In this document: piece by piece, positions 1-8,707 of the stretch | How positions within the stretch are numbered: the stretch's first letter is position 1 | How the letters are laid out: each line of letters starts with the position of its first letter | NCBI RefSeq assembly: GCF_007754425.1 | Contig: NZ_CP037452.1 | Coordinates: 744,001 to 808,000 of the forward strand | Origin: Gimesia fumaroli | Lineage (GTDB): Bacteria; Planctomycetota; Planctomycetia; Planctomycetales; Planctomycetaceae | Reading direction: 5' to 3' | Length of the DNA stretch: 64,000 bases | The notes under the pieces: generated by a model | Seen by the model: the letters and a program-made list of their open reading frames with translations, nothing else | Database searches by the model: none | What the model was told of the DNA's origin: nothing | Translations under genes and position numbers: made by a program

Positions 1-141
1 GGATTTCAGTCGTGCAATCTCTGTTTCAATGACATTGACGCTGACGAATTGACGCGGAATGCGAAAGTCTTCCGTCCCCAAAATGAGCGCGGGGCCGAAA
101 TTTACTCCCGGAGAAACTGCAATTCCACGTTTAACAAGCAT
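1..141 (-). CDS. ptsI: PTS enzyme I (PEP-protein phosphotransferase), N-terminal fragment
   Basis: Enzyme I takes phosphate from phosphoenolpyruvate and passes it to HPr in the cytoplasm. Only the first 47 codons lie in the window; the gene runs off the left edge. The peptide begins MLVKRGIAVSPGVNFGPA, the usual enzyme I opening (G-I-x-x-S-P-G). An in-frame TGA lies directly before the ATG, which fixes the upstream limit. It lies 75 bases downstream of the HPr gene on the same strand, the usual ptsH-ptsI order. No sugar permease is visible nearby. The phosphohistidine domain is outside the window, so the call rests on the N-terminus and context. Confidence 0.8.
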   Translation of the reverse strand, partial: MLVKRGIAVSPGVNFGPALILGTEDFRIPRQFVSVNVIETEIARLKS

Positions 142-216
142 TCAATTAGGGCCTACTATGGCGCTTTCAACAGATAGGCAACTGGCGGGAAGCCACTCAG
201 TCGGTGTGTACGGGGG

Positions 217-519
217 TTATTCAGGTGGATCAGACGTTTCTTCGAATTTTTTATACCCTGATTCAAAAAACTGAACGATTTCTTCCATGAGTTTGCTAGC
301 ATCTTCTCCACTGGCTTCTAATACCAGTTCGATATCGGTCTTCGCCTCCAAGGCCAGCAAATCAAAGGCTTCTTTGGCACTGCCGGACACGTCTCCATTC
401 GAAATCGTCATTTCACAGTTATAAGTGCGTGCGATTCTGACGATTTCCGAGATCGGACGAAGGTGGAGCCCCTCTTTCATTTTGACAGTGACGATCTGAC
501 GACATACAGATTCTTGCAT
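217..519 (-). CDS. ptsH: HPr phosphocarrier protein
   Basis: HPr (100 aa) accepts phosphate from enzyme I on a histidine and hands it to EIIA proteins. The active-site motif GLHLRP has His at residue 19, where GLHARP is more common. A serine at residue 47 (GSAKEAF) aligns with the regulatory Ser46 of Firmicute HPr, but the flanking sequence differs and HPr kinase control is not shown. The protein ends in a short acidic tail (EETSDPPE) that extends past the usual 85-90 residue length. No clear Shine-Dalgarno precedes the ATG. It sits between the IIA gene and ptsI on the same strand. Confidence 0.88.
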   Translation of the reverse strand: MQESVCRQIVTVKMKEGLHLRPISEIVRIARTYNCEMTISNGDVSGSAKEAFDLLALEAKTDIELVLEASGEDASKLMEEIVQFFESGYKKFEETSDPPE

Positions 520-745
520 GGCACTAATTGATAACTACTCAAACAACCTGAAAAACAAACCATGTCTCATTCAGGAATGGTGGCGTTTTCAGTGAGATTT
601 CGTAATTACCCCTTTCCTCATTGTCCGACCAGAAATGAGCCAGAGTCGAGCATATCTTCTGAAACTCAAAATGAATGGTCGGCATTGGCGGCAAGTATGA
701 ACTGAATTCGAACAGGTTCTCCCTGACCTTTATATCTCCAGGTAC

Positions 746-1219
746 TTAGTCCAGCTGATTGCTGTCAGCTTCGTTAAGTAGTTCAACAATATCTTCGATG
801 TTTTTGGATTGTCGCAGGAAATTGCAGAATTTTTGATTCCGCAAATGACGTGAAATGTTTTCCAACCCGCGTAAGTGATCTCCTGGACGATCCAGAGGTG
901 AAATTAGCAAAAACAAAATATAAACATCCTCACCGTCGAGACTGGCGAAGTCGACACCTTCCGAGGAAAGGGCAACTGCAGCGGTCAGGTTTTCGACTGA
1001 AGAATGTTTGGTGTGAGGGACGGCCACACCATTTCCGATACCGGTAGAACCCAGCTCTTCTCGCTTGAGAATCGCTGAGACGATACCTTCCTCATCTTCA
1101 GCAGAGATGCTGCCTGCATTTTTCAGGCTCGCGACCATCGTGCGGATTGCTTCTTCTTTGGTTGTTACATTCAATTCCGGAATGATCGCATCCGAAACCA
1201 CGAAGTCTGTTAACTTCAT
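746..1219 (-). CDS. ptsN: PTS EIIA component, fructose/nitrogen-regulatory (PtsN) type
   Basis: A 157-residue EIIA of the fructose/PtsN family, which accepts phosphate from HPr. The active-site motif GNGVAVPH puts the phospho-histidine at residue 69. I start it at MKLTDFVV because AGGAAAG lies just upstream; the frame stays open for 27 more codons, but that extension looks unlike the family. With the HPF gene upstream and HPr/enzyme I downstream it resembles the nitrogen-PTS arrangement rather than a sugar operon. No IIB or IIC domain is present, so a regulatory role is more likely than transport; that part is inference. Confidence 0.85.
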   Translation of the reverse strand: MKLTDFVVSDAIIPELNVTTKEEAIRTMVASLKNAGSISAEDEEGIVSAILKREELGSTGIGNGVAVPHTKHSSVENLTAAVALSSEGVDFASLDGEDVYILFLLISPLDRPGDHLRGLENISRHLRNQKFCNFLRQSKNIEDIVELLNEADSNQLD

Positions 1220-1408
1220 GTATTCTTTCCTTCTAACTACTTCTGCAAAAAAATCAGTGTCTGCGGTCAAAGCGCAAGACGTTGTTGTAAATTGTGACAA
1301 CTTGAAACACTAAGAATGTGGGACTTTGTTCCAAGCTGATCACACATCATTATCTTCTAAAACAGTACTCTGTGATCACTCAGCTAAGAGTAGCCGAGGA
1401 TCTGGAAA

Positions 1409-1765
1409 TTATTCAGATTCCGTTTCTGCTTCCGCAATGTTGTTTTCCGCGATTTCATTCAAAGGGAGATCACGGCGGTGGTCCTGAATCTTTTCCTTAT
1501 ATCTTTTAATTTGTTGTTCCATTTTACTTAGTGCGGAATGAAAGTTTGGTTTCACTTCATCTCCTTCCGCATGGGCAACAAAATTATGTTTGTGTTCTGC
1601 ATCAACGAGAATTTCGACCCGATTCTGGTTTTCACCCTGGTCGATCGTTACCTGGATTGCAGTTACCCTCTCAAAGTACGTCAGTAACTTTTCAGACTTT
1701 TCAGTAATATAATCGCGGAGACCATCTGAAACGCTACCATGACGACAAGTAATCGCAACTTGCAC
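1409..1765 (-). CDS. hpf: Ribosome hibernation promoting factor, short HPF/RaiA family
   Basis: A 118-residue ribosome-associated protein (S30AE/RaiA family) that binds the 30S decoding region and inactivates or dimerises ribosomes in slow growth. The N-terminal pattern MQVAITCRHGSVSDGL, the ITEKSEKLLTYFERV helix and the VEILVDAEHKHNFVAHAEG strand fit the family. The long-HPF C-terminal dimerisation domain is missing. The start codon is GTG, supported by AGGAG eight bases upstream. In proteobacteria hpf lies beside ptsN and ptsH, as here, although rpoN is not seen. The glutamate-rich tail (AEAETESE) has no assigned role. Confidence 0.88.
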   Translation of the reverse strand: MQVAITCRHGSVSDGLRDYITEKSEKLLTYFERVTAIQVTIDQGENQNRVEILVDAEHKHNFVAHAEGDEVKPNFHSALSKMEQQIKRYKEKIQDHRRDLPLNEIAENNIAEAETESE

Positions 1766-2325
1766 GGACTATTCTCCTATTAAAAATACTACCCACGCTG
1801 TGTATACGTATGTGAGCTTATCTGGGTTCAGCAATAGACGATGCTAACAGATTCTATCTCGACAGGTCCAGCAATACCAGTCACTAATTCTCAAGCTTCA
1901 GGTTCAAAGATCAGGACCTTTTCCTCTTCTACTGAAAGGGATATGATTCTAAACAGGCAGAAAGAGGAGTCGTATGTGCATGAGGCGGGCGTTGCGAGCA
2001 GAGTTTCACCCGTGCCTTTTTTGTGTCACATCGGCAATATTACCCGAAATCTGCCTGATTTTAATGGATTATTCCATCTTTGTGATAGAAACTAACATGA
2101 GGTCATTGATTCTACTGTAGGAGGCATTGGACTTCAGAGATTGTGGAAAGTCAGTTCTGTTCTAATAAAAGAGAAAATCTCGCTGTTTTCTCTGGTTGAT
2201 CTTGTTTTAGGTCTGTCAAAATCATTGTAAGCTGTTGCTTTCCCAGTCAGGGTTTGGCCTTGTACTGTGAGTTCTACACGGATCCGTGTGTATTCCAGGT
2301 TGAGTTGAGAGGATAAAGGGTAGCA
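1766..2325. other. Gene-poor intergenic region between divergent hpf and FmdB-like genes
   Basis: About 560 bases separate two divergent genes, so promoters for both should lie here. I could not identify convincing sigma-70 boxes. The only plausible coding signal is a 48-codon frame with a good Shine-Dalgarno at 1974-2120, listed separately. Other open frames lack family features or ribosome sites. No repeat, terminator or RNA gene was recognised. Confidence 0.5.
1974..2120 (+). CDS. Possible small protein, 48 aa, unrecognised
   Basis: An ATG preceded by AGAGGAG at a four-base spacing opens a 48-codon frame starting MCMRRALRAEF and ending at TAG. The N-terminus is basic and the rest hydrophobic (SAILPEICLILMDYSIFVI), so it could be a one-pass membrane peptide. 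It has four cysteines. It matches no family I know. The evidence is only the ribosome site, the open frame and the lack of a competing gene, so it may be chance. Confidence 0.22.
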   Translation: MCMRRALRAEFHPCLFCVTSAILPEICLILMDYSIFVIETNMRSLILL

Positions 2326-2622
2326 ATGCCTACTTATGTTTACGAAGTAATTAAACAAGACGGAACGCCGGGGGAACGGTTTGAGGTCATTCAAAGAATG
2401 AGTGATCCTGTTTTGACGACGCATCCGGAGACGGGTGAGCCGGTGCGTAAAGTAATTACAGCTGCTCATTTTTCCGGAAAATGGTCGGATGCGGAAGCGA
2501 AACGCACATTAAATGATGATAAGCGTTTGGGAGAACTTGGTTTTACGAAATATGTGAAATCATCAAAAGGAACGTATGAAAAACGAGCCGGCGATGGTCC
2601 GGACCTGATCTCCGCAGATTAG
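2326..2622 (+). CDS. FmdB-like small protein without zinc-ribbon cysteines
   Basis: A 98-residue protein whose opening follows the FmdB/CxxC_CxxC_SSSS pattern: MPTYVYE, then RFEVIQRMSDPVLT, then EPVRKVITA. In FmdB proteins four cysteines in two CxxC pairs hold a zinc ion. Here the expected positions read IKQDG and HPETG, and the protein has no cysteine at all, so it cannot form the zinc ribbon. AAGGG lies just upstream of the ATG. The C-terminus (GFTKYVKSSKGTYEKRAGDGPD) is charged. The role is unknown; FmdB itself is only loosely described as regulatory. It is followed after 100 bases by a secreted protein on the same strand. Confidence 0.7.
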   Translation: MPTYVYEVIKQDGTPGERFEVIQRMSDPVLTTHPETGEPVRKVITAAHFSGKWSDAEAKRTLNDDKRLGELGFTKYVKSSKGTYEKRAGDGPDLISAD

Positions 2623-2722
2623 CTCTGCGACACATGTTCCATCTGAGGAAGGGATTGGTTTGACCGAAATGCCTGAGTGCGGATATTTGAAAGTTCTGTT
2701 TGTTGAGAGAGAGATCTTTGCC

Positions 2723-3532
2723 ATGAATTTACAGTGCGCGTATTTTGTTCTGATCATTCTGCTGATTTGCGGGTTGCCTTTACAAAGCAGAGCAGAAGAG
2801 CAGGCGGCAGCCACTCCGAAAAAAACAGAATACCACAATGTTCAATGCGAGGGAGCCTATCCGCATCATCTGCAGGGAATCTGCATTGATGGCCAGGGAC
2901 ACATTTTCTGGAGTTTTACAACAGAGCTGGTCAAAACAAATGCGTCTGGCAAGGTTCTGGTTAAGATCCCAGTGGGAAACCATCATGGTGATCTCTGTTA
3001 TCAGGGTGGGAAAGTTTTTGTGGCCGTCAATTTCGGCGATTTCAATAACCCCCAAGGCAAAGCAGATTCCTGGGTTTACGTGTATGATGCCGAAAAATTA
3101 CTGCTGATTGCCAAGCATCAGACTCCCGAAGTGATTTATGGTGCAGGTGGAATTGCCGTTCATGATGACAAGTTCATTGTGGTTGGAGGCTTACCCAAAG
3201 GCATCGAAGAGAATTATCTGTACGAATACGATTCGGGCTTCAAGTTCGTCAAAAAACATGTTCTGAAAAGCGGATATACCTTACTGGGTATTCAAACCGC
3301 GGCATTCGCTGATCATCAATGGTGGTTCGGCTGTTATGGAACCAAACTGCTAAAGGCAGACACCAGTTTTAAATTTCTTGCGAAATTTGATCTCGAATGC
3401 AGTCTCGGGATTGATCGCATCAATGACAAACTGTTGTTGATTGCCCGTGGTGGCAGAGAAGGTAAACTACACACGGGGCGTGTGCAGTTGGCAGAGCCCA
3501 GTGAAAAACAGGGTTTTGTTATCAGCAAATAG
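2723..3532 (+). CDS. Exported protein, possibly beta-propeller-like, function unknown
   Basis: A 269-residue protein with a clear signal peptide: MNLQCAYFVLIILLICGLPLQ, then a likely cleavage near SRAEEQ. I use the ATG at 2723 because the longer frame would put 21 non-hydrophobic residues before the signal. The mature part has repeated short strands such as HHLQGICIDGQGHIFWSFTTELVKT and IPVGNHHGDLCYQGGKVFVAVN, reminiscent of an NHL/YVTN-like propeller, though with too few clear repeats to be sure. Catalytic residues are not recognisable. It ends 50 bases from the convergent Wza-like gene with no obvious hairpin between. Confidence 0.7.
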   Translation: MNLQCAYFVLIILLICGLPLQSRAEEQAAATPKKTEYHNVQCEGAYPHHLQGICIDGQGHIFWSFTTELVKTNASGKVLVKIPVGNHHGDLCYQGGKVFVAVNFGDFNNPQGKADSWVYVYDAEKLLLIAKHQTPEVIYGAGGIAVHDDKFIVVGGLPKGIEENYLYEYDSGFKFVKKHVLKSGYTLLGIQTAAFADHQWWFGCYGTKLLKADTSFKFLAKFDLECSLGIDRINDKLLLIARGGREGKLHTGRVQLAEPSEKQGFVISK

Positions 3533-3581
3533 TCGTCGGCAGTTTTAATTCAGCCGCACGGAATGGAATCAGCTTAACTGG

Positions 3582-5060
3582 TCAGCGTCCTCCTCCGCCT
3601 CCCTGCAGATTGGATGCCGCCAGCCCAAACAATGCCCCTTCCAGCAGGTGACGTTCCACAAATGCCGCGATCGCTTCTGATTTGGTGTATTGCAAAATCA
3701 CATAGTCACCGGGCTGAATCAGCACGCGTTGACTGGGATGGCGCACCGCTTCATATAAATCGACTTTGATTGGCAGTTGAGTGCCGTTAGGAAGCTGACG
3801 CAGAATGATGGCGTTACTCGCACTGATGGTCACATCCTGATTCAGTGCAGAAGGGCCGCCGTTTGATTTGGAATTACTGCCGTTCTGCGATGCCTGAGCG
3901 ATGGAGATCGCTCCCAAAATATCCAAATCGTAATCGCGAGGCAGTGTGTATTGTCCGCCACCCAGCAGACCGCCGGTATAGAAGATCTCTGTATCGCGCG
4001 ATTCAATGAATACCACGTCTCCATCGTGGAGAATGATATCGTCCTGTGTCAGATGCACCTGTTCGCCGGGACTTAGGCGAATGGGGATTTTGATAATTCC
4101 TGATCGCTGCATGGTGGAATCATTGATCACTGTCGGCGCCATCAAGTCACCCGAGTAGAAGCCACCATCAGAAGAATACAATGGCTGACCCACCTGGAAT
4201 GCGGTATCACTCGGTAGCGGAGATGCTTGTGGAATCGGCGTATACGTATCAGAGACCTGTTGAATCTGTTGATGGTGACCAGCGTTTTGGGGATTAGCAG
4301 AACCTGTCTGGATGGGTTGCGGGCAGATCGAATGATTCATTTGATGGGCGGCGCCGCGAATGATGTAGATCGAGTTTTCTGCATCCAGTCCAGGTAAGCC
4401 ACCGGTTTCGGCCAGTGCGTGCAGAACGTCGTTATTGTAAGCGGGTAAGTTAATCACGCGCCCTGTGCCGCGTTTGGAACGTCCTACGTTTAAGTTACCA
4501 ACGGTGGTACCAACAATGTCATTGGCATTTTCCTGGCGAATGACGAGTACCCGGTAAGACCGCGGTTTCTGCAGACTGATCAGAATACGGTCACGCCCTT
4601 CGCGCAGGATCTCTTTTTCTGAAGTATATTTGCGGCGGATTGTTTCTTCGAGCTGGGTCAGCGTCAGTCCGCGGGCGAAGACGGTTCCGATTAGCGGGAG
4701 TGAAATCGTACCGTCTTCACGAATAGGGATCGGGTAACCCAGCGAAGGTGCAACTTCCTGTGACTGCGGAAAATGAACCGGGGGCACATCTTTGAACTGG
4801 CCGAGAACGCCTTCGATATAAACTCCCAGCACGTCTCCGGAATCAAGCAGATAATGTTTCGGTGCCGGCTGTCGTAACAGAGAGAGATCAATCGTTTCCT
4901 TGCCGGAACGCATTTCTCCCTTGTATTCCGTAGGCAGATATTGCGCAGGGATTCCCTTGATGGGGTGAATGGCAGCGCAACCGTTAAAGAGTAGAGGCAG
5001 CAACAGTGCGCAGAGTAGATGCCACTTGAACGCGGGCATTGTTTTAAGGTGTTTCAGCAT
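3582..5060 (-). CDS. Polysaccharide export outer-membrane lipoprotein, Wza/SLBB type
   Basis: A Wza-family protein, which forms the outer-membrane channel for capsule or exopolysaccharide. From the ATG at 5060 (492 aa) the signal MLKHLKTMPAFKWHLLCALL runs to LLFNGC with Cys28 as the likely lipidated residue. GAGAGG lies ten bases upstream. The open frame extends 21 codons to 5123, an alternative start. The polysaccharide-export motif (YLLDSGDVLGVYIEGVLG, then YPIPIREDGTISLPLIGTVFARGLTLTQLEETI) is followed by SLBB-like segments (ETGGLPGLDAENSIYIIRG; DVVFIESRDTEIFYTGGLLGGGQYTLP). A Gln/Pro-rich insert near residues 240-290 splits the second half. No flippase, polymerase or glycosyltransferase is nearby. 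Confidence 0.85.
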   Translation of the reverse strand: MLKHLKTMPAFKWHLLCALLLPLLFNGCAAIHPIKGIPAQYLPTEYKGEMRSGKETIDLSLLRQPAPKHYLLDSGDVLGVYIEGVLGQFKDVPPVHFPQSQEVAPSLGYPIPIREDGTISLPLIGTVFARGLTLTQLEETIRRKYTSEKEILREGRDRILISLQKPRSYRVLVIRQENANDIVGTTVGNLNVGRSKRGTGRVINLPAYNNDVLHALAETGGLPGLDAENSIYIIRGAAHQMNHSICPQPIQTGSANPQNAGHHQQIQQVSDTYTPIPQASPLPSDTAFQVGQPLYSSDGGFYSGDLMAPTVINDSTMQRSGIIKIPIRLSPGEQVHLTQDDIILHDGDVVFIESRDTEIFYTGGLLGGGQYTLPRDYDLDILGAISIAQASQNGSNSKSNGGPSALNQDVTISASNAIILRQLPNGTQLPIKVDLYEAVRHPSQRVLIQPGDYVILQYTKSEAIAAFVERHLLEGALFGLAASNLQGGGGGR

Positions 5061-5182
5061 CCTGCTCGAACCTCTCAATTCGATGACTGCGTTGTTGAAT
5101 TGTTGCGACATCCTGTCGTTCATTTCCTTTGTTTGAGTTTCGGTTCAGAAAACACTGCTGTTCCGTTGCAGTGGGTTCTGAA

Positions 5183-6319
5183 TTAATACCTGTTCAAGCC
5201 AGGTTGCCTCTCCGAAAAAAGAGGCAAACGTTTTCTGTTTGTCTGATTTCGTTGCTGATATTGGTTTGACGGTGCTTGACGACTGGGTAACGGTGTATGA
5301 AATGGCCTATAAGGATACGATTGTAGTTTGTAGGGACTCGGTGGCGGATCATCGTTGATGTAAGCCGGCTGCGATGGTTTGCCGATTTCCGGCTGGTGGC
5401 GTTTTAATGTTGGGGCTGGAATCGTTTTCTGCACATGCAGTGGTGGTTTCGGAGCCACAACGGGAGGCTGGCTTCGAGGCTGTCTGGGTGGCAATGCCGG
5501 TTGAGCCTGTGGTGGTTGCTTCTGGGGAATTGTCTGCTTTCGTTTGGGCTGGCTGTGTTGTGGAACCGCGGGTGCGGGCGGTGCCGGTAAAGACAGCGGA
5601 TGCTGCGGTAGCGTTACCTTCTGCGGTTGTGGAGTCTGGCTCTGATGGGAAGAACTCAAAGACGCCGAAGGTGCAGCCTGGGGAGTGGGTTCCGTCAGAT
5701 GATTTCCCTGTCGGTATGTTGCATTTTCATCCCATTCTCCTGGAGCACTTTGATTCCAGTCCATCAGCGAATAGGGCGTGGCAATGTTGTTATAGTCGTA
5801 GCGCCCATCAGCCAGCGCGTGCTCGGCTCCCAGCTTATATCCCGTAAACCATTCCTGAACTTCCAGATAACCTTGCGGCGTCCGGTAATGGGCGGCCCAA
5901 TATTCTTCCGGGGGAACAGGCGGGACTTCGCCCGAGTCGCCGAGTGCAATATCGATGTAGGCTTGCTGATATCCTTTGCGAAATGCTTTCGATGGCTTGT
6001 CTTTACAATTGCAGGCCATTGTCTTCAAGGAACGTTTGGCACACTTCCTGGCCGCGTGTTTGACCACATACTTATCCAGGTCTGTCTGGTATCCTTCCAG
6101 CGATCGATAAGGGTGTGGAGAACATTTATCATGATGAAACAGAAAGCTTTTCTTGACGCGGCAGGAGACAGTCGAACACGTCTCATCATAATCGTCGTCT
6201 GTGTGAGCGCAACCTGGAAGTCCTGCCAGAAGCACAACCACAAAAGTGCAGAACAGTAGCCGCGTTTCTGAGATGAACTCAAGAAAATGAGGACCGTTAT
6301 TGTCTATTTTGCAAACCAC
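5183..6319 (-). CDS. Lipoprotein with proline/glutamine-rich C-terminus, unrecognised
   Basis: A 378-residue protein with a lipoprotein signal: hydrophobic LLFCTFVVVLLAGLPGC with Cys37 in a good lipobox. The N-terminal part (about 40-210) is Cys-rich and holds SKAFRKGYQQAYIDIALGDSG and a GYLEVQEWFTGYKLGAEHALADG segment, a pattern I associate with planctomycete exported proteins of unknown role. Residues 215-378 are low complexity, rich in Pro, Gln, Ser and Lys, and probably unstructured. The start is GTG with no strong ribosome site, so the true start may differ. It lies upstream of the Wza-like gene on the same strand and may act with it at the envelope; this is inference. Confidence 0.7.
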   Translation of the reverse strand: MVCKIDNNGPHFLEFISETRLLFCTFVVVLLAGLPGCAHTDDDYDETCSTVSCRVKKSFLFHHDKCSPHPYRSLEGYQTDLDKYVVKHAARKCAKRSLKTMACNCKDKPSKAFRKGYQQAYIDIALGDSGEVPPVPPEEYWAAHYRTPQGYLEVQEWFTGYKLGAEHALADGRYDYNNIATPYSLMDWNQSAPGEWDENATYRQGNHLTEPTPQAAPSASLSSSHQSQTPQPQKVTLPQHPLSLPAPPAPAVPQHSQPKRKQTIPQKQPPQAQPALPPRQPRSQPPVVAPKPPLHVQKTIPAPTLKRHQPEIGKPSQPAYINDDPPPSPYKLQSYPYRPFHTPLPSRQAPSNQYQQRNQTNRKRLPLFSERQPGLNRY

Positions 6320-6565
6320 TAGTAAGCCACCATGCGCAGGTTGAGTGTTTATCGATACGCTTGATATATCGGATTGGTGTGATTGGGGCGTGTATGGTTT
6401 TTCGTGTCTTGCGGGTTATAAGGGGGCGTAAGACAGATACAATCGTTGGATATTCAAATATCGGATTAGTCGCCGTGCTCCGCAGGATTTCGCCAGACTG
6501 CCTGTTTTGTCGTGCAAGAGGACATGAAGGGGGGGAAGTAGACCGGCAGAAATTGCCGCTCAGGA

Positions 6566-8707
6566 TTACTCTGCAGCAAAGTAATCTTTTAAGAGTCGGT
6601 AGACGCGATTGGCGCGTTGCTGGAACAACTGCGGTTTTTTAACCCATCCCAGCGGTGAAATTCGGATCTTCACGTCGACGCGTGGTGTTGAACTACGGCT
6701 GTTTGAGTTCGTTTTTTTGGCCGCACATCCGAATTCAACTTCTACTTCGACTGGTTTTCGATCATCGATTTTACCCCAGAAGGGGAGTAGACCAGATTTG
6801 CCGAGTTGCATCACCGCCCGGTTTGTGTTGACTTCTGTCAACTTCGCACCATTGTCATTTACAAAACCGCCCAGTTTGTAAACGATAATGTCAGAGGAGA
6901 TGAGTGCCTGGAATGTATTTTCGAAGACCATTTCATCAACTGTCGTTTCCACCGAATCGTTGATCGGATTGATGCCGGACAATAACTGGTGGTTTGTTAA
7001 TGAGCAAACTTTGTTGCGGCCTGTTTCTTTCGCGTGGTACAAGGCCGAATCTGCGCGGCGGAACAGGCTTTCGACGGAGTCACCTTCTTCTACCTGGGCT
7101 ACTCCGAATGAGGCAGAGAGACCGGTTTTTCCCAGTTTCTCAAGCTTCAAATTATTGATGGCCAGCCGCAGGCGTTCTGCTTTTTTTACCGCATGTTCCA
7201 GATCGGTTTCCGGGCATAGGATCACAAATTCTTCCCCGCCGTAGCGTCCAACCAGTTCTCCCGAATAGGTTTCATGCTGGAATAATCGCGCCATTTCGAT
7301 CAGAACATCATCGCCCACCGAATGACCGTATGAATCGTTAATATTTTTAAAGTGATCGGCGTCGATAAACATCAGACTCAACGGTGCCGGGTTGGTTTCT
7401 TTGTTAACTCTGCTGAGCATGATCGCCAGCTGTGTTTCCAATTCGCCTCGATTGGCAACGGACGTCAGGGCATCCATACTGGCTGCCTGTTTGAGGTCGT
7501 TGAATTCCTGAGGTCGTTTTAAGCCGCGGGACAGGTCGCGATAGATTTCTGCGATGCCGATCAGGTGTCCGTTTTCGCCGAACATGGGAACCGACTGAAC
7601 TTCAATATTAATCAGGCGGCCGCCAGGACGCTCCAGCATGAATTCGGTGGTCATCGGCTTTCCATTAGCGATGACTCGATTCATCGAGCATTCTGCCCTG
7701 GTCAGGCTGGTGCCTTCCTTGTTAGTGAGCGGAAGACTGTTGGCGGTCCAGGCTTCACCCAGGATATCGATGGCTCGGATGTCGGCCAGTTTTTCCAGAC
7801 CCGGACTGAAGAGTAAAAACTGAAAGTCGGCATTGACTATATAAAAACCGTCGTACAGGCTCTCAATCTGAAACAGATATGAGAATATATTATTGATCAG
7901 GTTGGCTTCCTGTGCTTCCTGCTCGCTGAATGGTTTGGGTTGATAGAGCCGGTTGACTTCGAGGAGTGCATCATGAAACGCGTCTTGTTCATTCTGTTCC
8001 CAGCGTGAAAGGGCACAGACAATGTTTCCGTCAAATTGAGTACCAGCGGCTTCCATCAGGATTGCCATGATTTCATCATGTTTTTTGCCGGCTCGATAGA
8101 CCTGATCGGTCGCCAGAGAATCATAGGCATCGGCAATCGCCAGTATACGAGCCCCCTGATGTACGTCGCTGCCAATATATTGGAAACCGTTGGTAGCACC
8201 GCTGAAGTGGTAGCGGGTTTGTGAGAGGATCGTCAACACTTCATGGTCGGTCTGGCAGGCTTGCAGAACATCAATGCCGATGTTGTGATAATGCGACATC
8301 AATTCAATTTCATCTGATGTCAGCTTGCCAGGTTTAAGCATGATATGATCGGGAACGCCGATTTTCCCAATGTCGTGCAGCAGCGCGGCGATTTCCAGTC
8401 GTTTAAGATGAATTCCCTCCCAGCCTAAATTGGTCGCGATCCCTTTTGCCAGGAATGCAACGCGGCGGGAGTGACATAATGTAGAAGCATCGCGAGCCTG
8501 AAGAGCGGTGAGCAATTTTCGCAGGTGTTTGCGCGAGATGACCTGGTCGACAAAATCCGTTTCTCCCGATTCCAGCGAAAATTCTTCGTGTTCATTCGAG
8601 AGGGCGATGAGTTCCTTCAGGATTTGTGAAGAGCCCATGTTATAGCTGCCATGCACAGACTGCTGCTGTGGCATGGAATTACTATTTGCTATGAGAGGAC
8701 TGTTCAT
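6566..8707 (-). CDS. HD-domain / PAS / GGDEF signalling protein with extra C-terminal domain
   Basis: A 713-residue cytoplasmic signalling protein, probably in cyclic-di-GMP metabolism. Residues 60-215 form an HD-GYP-type domain with HDIGKIGVPD at 111-120 and DAYDSLATDQVYR near 193-205. The hallmark second motif is lost: where HHE...GYP is expected it reads RYHFSGATNGF, so phosphodiesterase activity is doubtful. Residues 275-395 form a PAS domain. Residues 410-570 form a diguanylate cyclase domain with GGEEF at 490-494, intact for catalysis, but no RxxD inhibitory site just upstream. Residues 585-713 form an added beta-rich domain I do not recognise. It stands alone, with 468 gene-free bases upstream. 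Confidence 0.88.
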   Translation of the reverse strand: MNSPLIANSNSMPQQQSVHGSYNMGSSQILKELIALSNEHEEFSLESGETDFVDQVISRKHLRKLLTALQARDASTLCHSRRVAFLAKGIATNLGWEGIHLKRLEIAALLHDIGKIGVPDHIMLKPGKLTSDEIELMSHYHNIGIDVLQACQTDHEVLTILSQTRYHFSGATNGFQYIGSDVHQGARILAIADAYDSLATDQVYRAGKKHDEIMAILMEAAGTQFDGNIVCALSRWEQNEQDAFHDALLEVNRLYQPKPFSEQEAQEANLINNIFSYLFQIESLYDGFYIVNADFQFLLFSPGLEKLADIRAIDILGEAWTANSLPLTNKEGTSLTRAECSMNRVIANGKPMTTEFMLERPGGRLINIEVQSVPMFGENGHLIGIAEIYRDLSRGLKRPQEFNDLKQAASMDALTSVANRGELETQLAIMLSRVNKETNPAPLSLMFIDADHFKNINDSYGHSVGDDVLIEMARLFQHETYSGELVGRYGGEEFVILCPETDLEHAVKKAERLRLAINNLKLEKLGKTGLSASFGVAQVEEGDSVESLFRRADSALYHAKETGRNKVCSLTNHQLLSGINPINDSVETTVDEMVFENTFQALISSDIIVYKLGGFVNDNGAKLTEVNTNRAVMQLGKSGLLPFWGKIDDRKPVEVEVEFGCAAKKTNSNSRSSTPRVDVKIRISPLGWVKKPQLFQQRANRVYRLLKDYFAAE

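Noticed and set aside
2134-2469. 111-codon minus-strand frame
   Set aside because: It overlaps the FmdB-like gene, which has a good start and a family match.
5374-6259. Long plus-strand frames of 157 and 210 codons
   Set aside because: They lie opposite the proline/glutamine-rich lipoprotein gene; low-complexity codons on one strand leave the other strand open by chance.
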